NCBI GenBank assembly: GCA_025917655.1
Contig: CP084610.1
Coordinates: forward strand, 1,178,001 to 1,242,000
Source of the DNA: Chlorella sorokiniana
Lineage: Eukaryota > Chlorophyta > Trebouxiophyceae > Chlorellales > Chlorellaceae
Reading direction: 5' to 3'
Length of the DNA stretch: 64,000 nt
Part shown: in pieces, positions 30,414 to 41,828 of the stretch
Numbering within the stretch: the first letter of the stretch is position 1
Layout: each line of letters begins with the position of its first letter
Notes under the pieces: generated by a model
The model's database searches: none
What the model was told of the DNA's origin: nothing
What the model saw: only the letters and a program-made list of their open reading frames with translations
Position numbers and translations under genes: made by a program

Positions 30414-33400
30414 GTAACCGGTGCAGGGGCCGCCTGAGCCTGCGGCGGCCCGGCAGCCTGCGCAGCCGCCGCTGCCGTCGCCACCGCCCGCGCAGGCACC
30501 GACGCTGTGGCCCCCAACACCGCCTGCTGCTGCCGCAAGCGGCGCGGGCCAGCGCCTCCAGCTCCCGCAGCTGCCGCCGGTGCCAGCGGCGCCAGGGGAC
30601 CCTCCGGGTCCACCGGCCGCCCGTCCACCTCCAGCGAGAAGACAAAGGAGACGTGTTCGTCGCCGATGCGTCGCAACACCTGGTCCGGCACGCTTGCGGT
30701 GCTGCTGTGGTGGGCCCACAGCCGCAGCTGCTCCTCCCGGGCTTGCCCACCTGCGCAGTAACAGCGGCAGCGGCGCGAGGGGGGGCCCAGCGCAGGTGTG
30801 TCAGGTGGTGTGGGGGTGGGGTTCCTAACCTTCCCTTGGCGAGCTCTGAAAGGCCAGCATCAGCCGCAGCAGCACACCAGCCCCACCTGTTCATTGTGGA
30901 TGGTGATGCCCAGCGGTCCGATCTGTGTTGTGGGAATCAGCAGCTGCCGCTGCGCGCCGTGCGCCGCCGCCGCTTCCCCGCTGATAGCCTCGCCTGCAGC
31001 GGTTGCCGCTGCCTCCCCTTCCGGGGCTTCGCCAGCCGATGCCGCGCCGCCGGGCGGTGAAGTGGGGCCAGAAGCTGAGCCTGGTGCTGCCCCTGCCTCG
31101 GCCTGCTGCTGCTCCTGGGCAGCGGGGGATGGGTTGGCCCCTGCCGCAGCCCGCCTGGCGCCTCGTCGCCGTCGTCGTCGGAGCTCCAGCCGTCGCTGCC
31201 CTCCGCCTCCTCCTGCTGCCCCTGCTGCGGTTGCAGCCCACGCTGCCCCCTCTGCTGCTCCTCCTCGTCCGTGTCGGATATCACCACTTCCTCCTTCCCT
31301 GCTGCGCGGTTGCTGCCCGCAGCAGGCCCCGCCGCCGCACCGCCCTCCCATTCTTCCCACTCGCTCTCGTCGCCGCTGTCCCCTGCCCCTCTCCCTTCCT
31401 CCTCCTCCTCCTCCTCCGAGCTGCTCCAAGCCTGGCGCCGCCGCTTCCTGCCGCCCGCTGCGGGCTGTTTCTTCTTGCCGGGAGCGCGGCGCGGCGCCGC
31501 CCTTTTTTTTTTGCCTTTTGCTGCCTGCGCCGCGGCTGTCGTCGTCGCGGGCGGCCGCTCGCAGCAGAGGGAGTCGAAGGTGGTGGAGAGGGTGGCTGGG
31601 TCGAAGGAGAAGAGGTCCCGCAGCTCCTCCATGGACATCAGGTTGGGGCCCGCTTTGCCCCCGCCTTGGAATCCACCACCTGCGGCCCAGGCAGGGCGCG
31701 AGCGGATGTGTGCAGGCGCCTTGAACCAGTGTGCATGCAGGGCTGGGTGGGTGAGAAGCCGCGGCCGCGTGTGGGTGTTGGCACAGGGCAGGGTGGGCTG
31801 GGTAGGGTGGGTGTAATGGCACGGTGAGGCGGCCAACACATGCATCAAGGGGTCGCGCCTAAGAGTACTTGGAGAACACACGGCGGGGAGCTGGAGCAGG
31901 GGAGGACCAGCAGCAGGGCACCCCGAGGACTTCGGCCGTGGCCGCCACAGGCGGCAGGCCCCGCGTCCCGCCTGCCCCACCTGCTGCAGCCCCTCCTTGC
32001 TGAGCTGGCGCTGGTACACCTTCTCCTCGATGCTGCCCGCCGCCAGGAAGCGGTACACGTACACGCGCTTCTGCTGGCCGTCCCGCCACACGCGCGCCGC
32101 CGCCTGCTTGTCGTCGGCTGGGTTCCAGGAGGGGTCTGCAGGAGGGGGCCAGCCGGGGCGCAGCAGAGGCGGCTGCAGCTGGGCAGGGAGGCGTGCGCGG
32201 CGCGGCCAGCGTGACTGCAGTCTTGCTGCAGCTAGATGAGAGGGCAGATGAGAGGGCCTGCAGGCGGCGGCGGCGACAGCCGGCGGCGCGGCACGGCCCC
32301 TCACCAAACAGCACGAGGCGGTTGGCGCCGATGAGGTTGAGGCCGCATCCGCCGGCCTTGGAGGACAGCAGGAAGGCGAACTGGGTCTGGGCGGGGTCAT
32401 TGAAGTCCTTGACCTGCGGTGCGGGGGGAACGGGCAGCCGGGGGCGCGCGCAGACAGTGGTACCGCTGGAATGCAGGAGCAGAGGATGTCAACGAGGCGC
32501 TGCTGGGCGCCCTCGGCCATGCTCAGGAGCCAGGGGGCCGCCAGCAGGCCACTCATGGGCCACCCATTCGCGCCGCACCAGCTTGTTGCGCTTCTTGATG
32601 GTGGTTGTGCCGTCCAGCCGCACAAACGGGTAGCCGCGGTCGCGACACAGCTGCATCCGGGGTGGGATACAGCCAGGTGGGTAACAGCCAGATAAGCACA
32701 AAGGGACAGAGGGCAGGCGCTGCTGAGGCGGCACAGCAGGAATCGCCGCTCTCGCTCATGGTGCCCTGCCGCCTGCCCTCCTGCCTGTGCAAGGAAGGGC
32801 GGCAGCCGGGCGCAGCGGTTCAGCCCCCACCTGCGCCACCAGGTCCAGGGTTTGTGTGTAGTTGGACACCACCACGATGCGGTCGCGGGTGCAGGCGCGC
32901 AGCAGCTCCAGCATGCCCGCCAGCACCGCAAACTTGCCGCTCATCAGCTCCCAGCCTGGAGGCCAGCAAAAACGTAAGTGCGTGTGTGTGTGTGGTGGTG
33001 GTGATGGGGGGGCGGCCACAGCATGTGCAGTATGAAGCGCCGGGGAAGATGGGTGGGTTGTGGTGGGTGGCGCAGGGAGAAGCGGAAGCTCATTGTGGGT
33101 TGCAGCTCCCCTTCGGGCAGCGCGAGGCGGCAAGGCGTCGCGCACGCTGGTGCAGCGCCGCGGCGGCTCACCCGCGGCCATGCCGCTGCGGGCGGCACGC
33201 CCGCACCAAACGCCTCGAGGGGGAAGAAGGCGGCTGCGCCCTCAAACCCCTCGGCCTCCTTGCCGCCGCCCCCGTCTTTGGCGTGGCTGGGTGCAGGGGA
33301 AGAGTGGCAGCCAGTCGATGAGCCGCGAGCAGCGCAGTTCAGCAGCGGGCCTTGCGAGGAGCTAGCCTGCCGCTGGCCCCTCGCCCGGCACCCCGCCAAC

Positions 33401-36400
33401 GCCGTCCCTCCGCCCCCACCCGGCCCCCCTTTGTGTCCTCACGCCGCACGGCCACCCACCTGTGCATCGCGTCCCAAATGAGCTTGGGGTGGTTGAGCAG
33501 CTTGCGCAGGGAGGTGATGGCGGAGAGGACGCGCGAGGCCTTCTGCGTGGCGAACAGCGCCGCCGCCGCCTTGGACTCCAGGAAGTGGCAGTACAGGGAG
33601 CGCTGCAGGGGCGTCAGCCGGCAGCACACAATCTCCACCACCTGCACAGCTCGCACCAAGGAGGCGAGGGGGTGGGCGGGCATGCGCGCGCGCGTGTCAA
33701 TCGACTGGAGCAACGGCTGGGCCGGAGCAATTGGTTCATGCCCGCGGCCCCCATCACAGCACAGGCTGATGAGACAGGGTCCGGAACAGCACAGCCAGCG
33801 GCTCTTGGTGGGTAACCCCCTCACACACACACACACAACACACACAACGTCCCAGCCACCTTTGGCGGCAGGTGCTGCGACAGCAGGGTGTTGGTGCGGC
33901 GCAGGATGAACTCGTTCACCAGGGCCGACAACTCGGAGGTGCGCTCCTGGCACAGCGCAACCTCCGCCTCGCTGGCTCCTGCGGCATGCGAGGGACGGCG
34001 CGGGAAGCCCGGCAGCTTGCCTGGGAAGCGCTGGCAGTAGGCCAGGCACAGCGGCAGCGGCTAGGCGGCGGCGGACGCTGCGCAGTGCCCACCCGGCTCC
34101 CGCCCTGCCAGGATGGGCGCCTCAAAGTGCCGCCGGAACTGGGAGGGCGAGCCGAGCACCCCGGGTTGCAAAAAGACACCATGGCTGCATGGGATAGGGG
34201 GTTGGGGGGCCGTTGGTTAGCATCTGAAGCAGGGAGGAGACAGCCCCCAACTGTGGCATGCACGGTGCAGGAGGCGCGACATCAGCTGCGCCTGCTGCTC
34301 CTCAGCAACAGGGCCGTGACAGCGGCAGCCGCACTTGGCGCAGCCCGGGCCCGCCTCACGCCCCTGCAACAAGCATGCTGGGCCGTGCAGCGGCGGCGGC
34401 AGCGCGCAGCAGCCCTGCGCCCACCATAGAACTCGTCCAGCCGGTTCTGCAGGGGGTGCCGCTGAGCAGCACGCGGCGGCGGCAGGCCAGGCTGCCCAGC
34501 GCGCGGTTGGTCAGCGTGGCGTCGTTCTTGAGACGGTGCGCCTGCGCCCGGGCAAAACCATTTGAGCAGCGAGAGGGCGCAGCTGGGTAATAGTGCCGTG
34601 GCAGTTGCCAGCCGGTTGAGAGGTGGTGGGCAGGGGGATGGGTGGCCATGCAGCCCAGCTGGCCAGCTTGTCTCCTCCTCACTGCCCCAGTGGCGGCACC
34701 GCCGCGGCCGCCGTCACAAGCCCTCCCTCCCATCCCATCCCCGCGCACCCATGCCTCCCAAACATACACCCCCCACCATCACCCGCCCCTCAATACAAAC
34801 ACGCAGGGCCAGCAGCGCAGCAGCCAAGTGCCGGCAGCGGCTGCGGCGGCGCGCCTCGTCGCAGATGAGCAGGTCGCAGGTGCCCTCCCCTTAAACTTGT
34901 CGGTGTGCGTCCGGAAGGTTTCGTAGCTCACAATCATGACCTGGGGGCGGGGGGGGGGCGGGGGTGGAAGCGGTGGGCAAGCACAAAGTGCGTGAGCCCC
35001 CCAGCGCACCCTGTCCAGCACTTCACCCTGGGCCTCACTCAGGCAGGGGCCCTCTGGACCCTCAGCACGCCTGGCGGGCGCCTGCTCCGCACCAGCGGAG
35101 GCTCAAGCAGCGGCAGCGGCGGAGCAGACCTGGTAGGGGCAGCGCGGCGACAGGAACTGCGCGATGGAGGCGGCGGCCTCGTCCCGAGAGCTCTCGCACA
35201 GCGGCAGCGTGCGCACGCGCCACTTGAGCCACTTCTGGCACTCGCTGTCCCAGTTGCTGCGGGGCGGGGAGGAGGTGCGTGGGGTGGGGGCGGGGGCTGG
35301 GAGGCGAGGAGGCCCACCTGGGAAGGCTGCATGTCTAGGGGGAGGCACAAAGGCAGGTCTGCTTCCGTGGCACGCTGCTCAGCCCTGCTGCCAGCCCTCA
35401 CCCACTTACCCGACCAGCGAGGTAGGACAGCAGATGACGACGCGCCTGGCGATGGGCTCACCCCCAGCAGCGGGTGGCCCTTGGCGCTCAGCAGCGTCCA
35501 CAGCAGGGAGATGCCCTGCAGGGTCTTGCCCTGCGGCGCAGCAGCGCAAGGGAAGGGAGAAGCGTTGAAGCTGAGGGTGGGCCATGGACAGGCCAAGGCT
35601 TCGCCGGCCTGGCCACAGTGAACAGTTGCTCTAAGGAAGGGGGAAACTGATCTAAGGGCAGCGGCGACCGCACCAGGCCCATGTCGTCCGCCAGGATGCA
35701 GCCTGCAGGGGGCGCAGCAGACAGGGAAGAAAGAGAGGTTCACAGGGACAGGTTGCTGTCAAGCCTGGAGCAAGGCGGCCGCGGCTGGCCCTTGTTGATG
35801 CGCCAAGCGCGTTGTCGCAGCCTGCCCCTCCCGCCCCTCCCACCTTGCCCCGCGAATGAGCGCAGCCCGGTGACGCACTCAAACATGAACTGCACGCCCT
35901 CGCGCTGGTGGGGGCGCAGGAACTGGGGGTGGGGGTGGGGGGGGCGGGGGCGCGCAGGGTGAACAGCAGGAAGGATTACCATCCAGAGAGAGTCTAGGCG
36001 GGCTCAGAACACAACAGTGCCCCTGCAACTGTGCGATTGCCCCCCTTTTCCCCCTTTCAATCCCCAGCACGCGCACACCAGTCCAGCCCCTTCCCCTTGC
36101 ACTATCACCCCACACGCAACCAGCCGCTGCACACCGCAAAGCAGCGCGGCAGGAGCGCCCACCTGCGTCAGCATGTCGTCCACCCGCACCGGCTGGCCCT
36201 GCCCCCCCCCGGGGCTCCCACAGCACCAGCGGCTCCACGCCGGGCGGCAGCACCACTGCCGGCTCGGCGGCGGGTGCAGGCGACGCAGCCCCCAGCCCCG
36301 CTGCGTCCTGCGGCAGGCCCAGCAGCTCTCGAGGTGGCACCTTGAGCTTGAGGGGCACAAAGGCGCCGCCGCCCCAGGGCACGAAGGCCTTGCGTGCCAC

Positions 36401-36775
36401 CAGCTTGCGCCGGAGAGCGTCCGACACGGCCGGTGCGGTGGGGTGCGGCGATTTGAACGGCCGCCGCAGCACCACCGCGGCCTGCTGCACGGTGAGACCC
36501 AGCCGCGGCATCAGGCTGGTGCGCTTAAGCGCCAGCCCGGCACCGCTGACCAGCGCATGGATGTTCTGCTGGCGCCGCTCCTGCAGCTCTGCCTGGGTGG
36601 CAGGGCGCTCGGCGGCAGCGCCTGCGCCGTCCTCCCCTGCCTCCTCCTCGTCGGCAACCTCATCCTCCATCGATTCATCTGCGTCGCTGTCCTCGGGGCT
36701 GGACGGCTCACAGTCCGAGGGTTCAGCCTCAGGCTCGCTGGCGCTATCCTCGTCATCCCATTCCGCGCCTTTCAT
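30191..36775 (-). CDS. RAD54: RAD54 homologous-recombination DNA translocase (SNF2 family)
   Basis: RAD54 works with RAD51 in homologous recombination, moving along duplex DNA to aid strand invasion and clear RAD51. Order of landmarks: acidic N terminus from ATG 36775; [19 protein letters not shown]; Walker A region [21 protein letters not shown] (split by an intron near 35530-35680); [43 protein letters not shown] (DEAH, across an intron); [156 protein letters not shown] conserved RAD54 C-terminal block (LRLWAHH...[16 protein letters not shown]) follows a large acidic and basic insertion, and a poly-Gln tail precedes the stop. One-base slips at 34452-34456, 35461-35465 and 36202-36210. Confidence 0.94.
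30378..30413 (-). repeat. CAG12 repeat coding poly-Gln in RAD54
   Basis: Twelve CTG units on the plus strand, read as twelve glutamines in the C-terminal tail of RAD54. Pure repeat, so probably variable between strains. Confidence 0.93.
33822..33847. repeat. CA dinucleotide repeat in a RAD54 intron
   Basis: A (CA)n run with one interruption (CAACA) inside non-coding sequence between RAD54 exons. Confidence 0.8.
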
Positions 36776-37133
36776 GCTGCTCCAGCGAAATTTAGAGGCT
36801 GATAGAAGAGTTCAAGACTGCGAAGCGGCCACGGGCGCCAACACGGCAGAGTGTTGCCATGCAAAGGGCGAGTTTGAGGGTTTGAAGCTCCCCGAAGTGA
36901 TCGACAGGTAGTGCGCTCCTTCGGGATGGCATTGAGATTGCTCAAGAGTAACACTGCTCACCAAGGTGCTGCCTGTCTCGAGCTGTGAGATTGTTGTACT
37001 GAAGAGGTATTGCCTTGATCTCACCTTTCGCGTTTCGGGGGCTAGTTATGCCAGGCAAAAGGTTTCATCCATTTCAGGACCAGATCTTAGTGCATTCAAT
37101 CAAGCTGTTGCTGCTCGGCATAAAGTCGGTCTG
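36776..37133. promoter_or_regulatory. Divergent promoter region (RAD54 / GDPD-like)
   Basis: 358 bases between two divergent start codons. AT-richer than the exons. No clear core promoter element recognised. Confidence 0.5.
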
Positions 37134-39674
37134 ATGGTGTCCCCATTGGCGGACTTTAACAGGCCGAATGGAAGTGTAGCCGGCAGGAGATCCAGGAGAG
37201 CGCCGCCACTGACACGACAGCAGCGCCTGCTTGTGTCCCTTGTCGCCGCCGCTTGCGGTCTGCTTTTTGCGTGGGCAGTTCAGGGCGCCCGACGGCCTTA
37301 TCACAAGGTGGCTGCTGTCGACGAGGCTAGCCTGGTGGGCTTGGATCGTCTGGCCGTATCTGGGCGCAACGACCGAGGAGCGGTGGGCCACACGCAGTCA
37401 ACACAGCAGGCAGCAGGCGGTGCCGCCACGAGCGCCGCCAGCGGCTCCGCGACGGCCGCCGCACAAAGGCAGCAGCCAAAGGGCAAGCAGTCTCACAAGC
37501 TGGTGGCGAATGCAAGCTCAAAGAAGCAGCAGGAGCAGCAGAAGCAGGAGCAGGCGCAGCAGAAGCAGAAGCAGAAGCAGCCGTCGCAGCGCCCGGGCAT
37601 GGAGGATGAGCGCGAGTGGTTCAGCAAGCTGAGCGCCGAGGCCTGCGCGTGAGTGGGCGCGCTCAGCATGGACGGGATGCATGCCACACCGCCATGCCCC
37701 TTAGCTTAGCCCTGTCAGTGAAGCCTGCCAGTGTGTCATGCTCACTTGCTGGTGTCTGGTGGCACGTTGCAGCACGGCCTTCCGTTGCATGACCCAACAA
37801 TAGAACCACATCTCTCCTCCCTCCCCACGCCCCACCCGTCTGTGCTCCGCGCAGCCGTGCTGAGCAGCTGCGTGTGTGCTCTCATCGCGGCCGCTTGGCA
37901 GTGGAGGACGTGCCCCCGGCTCCCTGGGGGCTTACGCCGTGCTGCACAAGGCCGGCGTCAGCTGCTACGACGTCGACTTTGTGCAGACGCGGGACGGGCA
38001 GCTGGTGGCCAGCCACCCGCAGGACCTGCTGGCCGCGGTGGCGGCGGCGGGCAAGGCCCAGCCGCCGCGCCAGCTGGGCGAGTGGTCCTGGCGGAGCTGC
38101 GGGCGGCGGGCGCCGACGAGGAGCGCTTCCCCACCGCGGACGCACTCATCAAGGTGCGGCGCTGGGGGTGCAGGGCGGGAGGTCCTCCGCCCCCTGCAGC
38201 ACCCGCACCTCCCGGCTGAGTGGGGGCAGGCAGCGGACGGCCAGGCTCGCACCACACACACGTCTGCTGCTTGCCTGCACACTTGAGCTGCGCCCCCCCC
38301 GCCCTGCGTTGCCCAGGTGTTTGCCGCGCTGCTGGAGCAGTCGGGGCAGCTGTGGAAGGCCAAGCAGGCGCAGCAAGCGCCCGACTACGAGGAGTGAGCT
38401 GGGGGTGCAGCGGGGGGAGGGCCGCGGGGGCCAGGCACGGGGCCACATGCCCTCTCCTTGCCGCTTGCGCTGTGGCTGTGTAAAGGCTGCCACCACAGGC
38501 GCTCACACGCAGCCGTCCCGCACCCACCCGCCCACCCACCCCCAGGCTGCCGGTGCTGCTGATGGACCTCAAAGGCGAGGCGTACAACCCAGACACCATC
38601 AACTCGGTGGCGGCGGCGGCGGCAGCTGGTGAGCGCGCGAGCGTGGTGCTGCGCCTCCCAGCCGGCAGGTTCTAGGGCAAAGCAGGGGTGTGGCCTCAGC
38701 CTGCAGCCGCCCCCTTGCGTCTCCCTTTGCCCGGCAGCTGCGCCTGCAGCCCATTGCCGACCCCTGCGCAAACCCGCCCATGCTTGCCGCTGCAGTGGAC
38801 GCGGAGGCGCACGTGGCGCTGTTTGTGACGCAGCCGGCGCAGGCAGCCCTGGTGCGCAACCAGACCAAGTGGGGCGGCCCGCTCATTCGCGGATACCTGG
38901 TGGGCGCGGCTGCGGGCTGGGCGTTCGGCCACCGACTATCGGTGCCAGCGGGCGCAGGCAGTTGGCATTCGCGACGCATCCTGTGTGCACGCGCTGGGCT
39001 GCAGCCGCCAGTACGTGCATCCACCACCTGGAAATGGCGGCCTGGGTGCGAAAGACGGTGCTGCGGGCTGGACTGGCCACCCACGGCCCCACGCTGCCCC
39101 GCCTGCGTTTTGTTCCTCCGCTGTGTGTAGGACCGCGAGGACGCCTCCCCGCGCTGGTTGCTGGCGAGCTGGAGCCGTTTGCGCTGCTGGGGCCATCCAT
39201 CCGGGTAGGTGGAGCTGCCTGGGTGGGTGCCCTTGCCGCTGGACACCCGCCGCACAGCTGTCCCGGCGTCCAGCGCAAACCTCAGCAGCGGCTGGTGCCG
39301 AGCCTGGGAATCGTGCTGGGCATGGCTCATGCTCGCAGCTGCCGCACGGGCGCCAACTCTTGCCGCTCGCGCTGTGCGCGCAGATGGCCGACGCCTTCTT
39401 CGCCGCCGCGCGCCAGCTGGGCAAGCCGGCGCTGGCGTGGACGGTGGACTCGCCGCGCGAGCTGCATCGCGCGCTGGAAGCCAACCTCACCGCCGTGATC
39501 AGCAACCAGCCGCTGGCGGTGCTCGACGTGCTGCTCGACTGGCGAGACCGCTGCTCCGAGCGCAACGGCCGCCGCGCGCAGCAGCAGGAGCCTGGGGGAG
39601 CGGGTGCACGGCGTGCGCTGCATCACAGGCGACTGCAGCCCAACAGGGGAGCGCTGTCGCAGGCATCTGCGTGA
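37134..39674 (+). CDS. Glycerophosphodiester phosphodiesterase-like, single-pass membrane protein
   Basis: Probably a phosphodiesterase of the GDPD / PI-PLC-like barrel fold. ATG 37134 gives a short basic N terminus and one transmembrane segment (RLLVSLVAAACGLLFAWAVQG), then a Gln/Lys-rich stretch (about 37440-37590). The barrel starts CSHRGRLAVEDVPP, then GAYAVLHKAGVSCYDVDFVQTRDGQLV...SHPQDL, followed by ELPVLLMDLKGEAYN, AHVALFVTQPAQAALV, WGGPLIRGYL, ADAFFAAARQLGKPALAWTVDS, and LTAVISNQPLAVLDVLLDW. Compared with canonical GDPDs the HRG is kept, but Glu-x-Asp reads Asp-x-Asp and the HD after the DG pair reads HP, so activity is uncertain. One base is missing in the G-run 37926-37930. Near 39595 another G-run makes the C terminus uncertain; stops at 39674, 39715 or 39728 are possible. 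Confidence 0.7.
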
Positions 39675-39893
39675 CCTGGCTGCTCTGGACAGGACACCCC
39701 CACTTTCCATTGTGAGGTACTGCATGTGAGTTGAAGAGAATGCGCCGCGAGTGCAGATCAAAAGGCTTTCAAAAGGCATCGGCAGATTGGGGTGGGTGGC
39801 AATGAAATCAGAACAGTGCAAGGAACACGGGAACGGAACACGGTAAGGCGGCCCGTGGCCAAGTGGTGAAAGCAAAAGGGAGGCGGCTGATGG

Positions 39894-41528
39894 TCAGAGA
39901 GCCTCGGTGCGCAGACACGTGGTGGCTGCAATCCAGTCCTCACACCGCCTTTGTCTTGGGCTGGCCCCCTTGATAGCGACGCGCACCATCTGAGAAAACC
40001 AATACGTGTTCAGCAGGTTGAGGGCGATGCACATCACCCTGCGGCAGCAAGGGTGAAAGCGAACAGGAGCCTGGAGGCACTGGCAGGGAGGGAAGGCAGC
40101 TGGACGCAGGTCCTGACGATGCGCCGACGCCCTGCGGGCGGATGGACAGCCCACCTGATGGCCCAGATGGCGGCGGGCGCCAGCGCGGGGCTGGCCAGTT
40201 CCAGCTGTGCCGCGCTGTCCCTCCAGAAGGCCAGCGTCGTCACTGCAGCGGCGCACCAGGGGCCCAGGCAACCAGGCATCACAACAAGCTGGACAGCCAG
40301 GCGAAGGGCCCATCCAGCCCAAGCAGCAGCCGCTCTTGGGTCCAACAGCAGCCAGCGTTGGGCGGCAGCCACGGCAGCAGCAGGTGCAGCGCCTCACCAG
40401 GCCCCCAAACGTTGCGGCAGCCGACAAACACGAGCATGAAAGTGACGTTGACGACCTGCATGGGGGCGGTGTTGCCGTAGCCGGCCTTCAGCATGAGCCA
40501 TCGCAGGTACATGAACGGGGTTGACAGCTCCCACATCAAGAAGGCGGCTCCTGCGGTAAGAGCAGGCAGACAGAAAAAGTGAGGCAACCTCTGGGATGTG
40601 GATGCAACTTGGCAGGCACCGGCAGACCATGCCAAAGCTCAGGCCATGCACACAGGAGCTGCCAGGCCCTCGCAGGGACAGTAGGACGCCCTTGCGTCGG
40701 CCGCGCCGCCCACCGTAGTAGTGCAGCACTTCCTTGAAAGCCGCGGTGGAGTACACGGAGCAGCAGACCACGGCATGCAGCAGGAACTCATACCCGTTGT
40801 CTGCCACACAGGAAGCGGCAGCAACAGGGCCTGGTCAGGCAGCAAAGGAGGCGGTGGAGCGGGGGCGCAAGCGTGCACGCCACTCGGCAGGCCTCGGCAC
40901 GTGCGGGCGCACCGCTGAGCTTCAACAGACAGACGATCAGATCATAGATGAAGTAGCCCGCCGACAGCTCCACCATGTGTTGGGAGGTGGGGGTGGTGCC
41001 ACTGAAGCCGTCGCCCCCCCGCAGCCCGGGCTCCGTCAAGACCCGGAAGGCTGGCGGCAGGACGAATGCCAGGAACAGCATGCCCACCAGCTTGGCCGCC
41101 AACTGCAGCGGTGGGGTCTGGGCTCTGGAAGTGAGCACACATTCCAAAATTCCAGACTGCCTCTCAGGGGTCAGGGAGCACGGCTGGCATGTCAACCCAC
41201 CTGGGACAGGAAGCGCCGTGCCTGCTCTGTGCCGGCAGGGCCCTGGGAAAAGGCACGCAGGAGAGGACTTCCCACAGGGCCACGACAAACAAACAGGTCC
41301 AGCAACAGCATGGTGAGGGCTGCAGGACAGGTTGCAGGGAGCTCGAACAAGCGGCCAGCGGCAGCACGGGCGGCACGTGTTCAGCAGGTGAGTTGCAACG
41401 CCATCTACCCTCATAGGCGACGCTTTGAATTGTGTATCTATCACAACACTCACCAAAGGCCCCCACGCGCTCCAGCGGCTGATCGAGGTGGGCGTCAAGC
41501 CCAGCCCCTCGAGCAGCTGGTGCAACAT
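39894..41528 (-). CDS. TLC-domain (TRAM/LAG1/CLN8) membrane protein
   Basis: TLC proteins are ER or plasma-membrane multi-pass proteins, some acting in sphingolipid or membrane-lipid handling. From ATG 41528 (MLHQLLEGLGLTPTSISRW) the exons give KLVGMLFLAFVLPPAFRVLTEPGL, MVELSAGYFIYDLIVCLL, NGYEFLLHAVVCCSVYST, then the signature block ELSTPFMYLRWLMLKAGYG, VVNVTFMLVFVGCRNVWGP, and ALNLLNTYWFSQMVRVAIKG near the end. ExSTPF...LRW followed by LN.YWF is the typical TLC order. It lacks the Lag1 ceramide-synthase motif (paired His-Asp), so I place it with TMEM56/TLCD-like members rather than ceramide synthases. It converges on the GDPD-like gene (under 220 bases between stops) and diverges from the TPR-CS gene. 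Confidence 0.85.
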
Positions 41529-41828
41529 GGATCTGCCCCGCCTTCTGAGCCTGCACTGTTGTGTCAAGCGATAGGTGGGGTTCAGCATGCATCAAACCCT
41601 ACGTTGCGGGAAAAGGTGGCCAAATAGAAAGGCAGGGTTTTGCGTTGACTGCACCGCACCAGCTGCACAGGCCCGACTCGTGCTGGTCCCCAATTCAATA
41701 CCGTGTCGAGGAGAGCCTTCCAGCAGGCAGCGGAGAGCCAAGAACCTGGCGAAGTTGCATGGTCATCACCCTTGTCCGATAGCAAACAGCTTGGCGAAGT
41801 GCCTGCATTGAATATGAGGATAGCAGGG

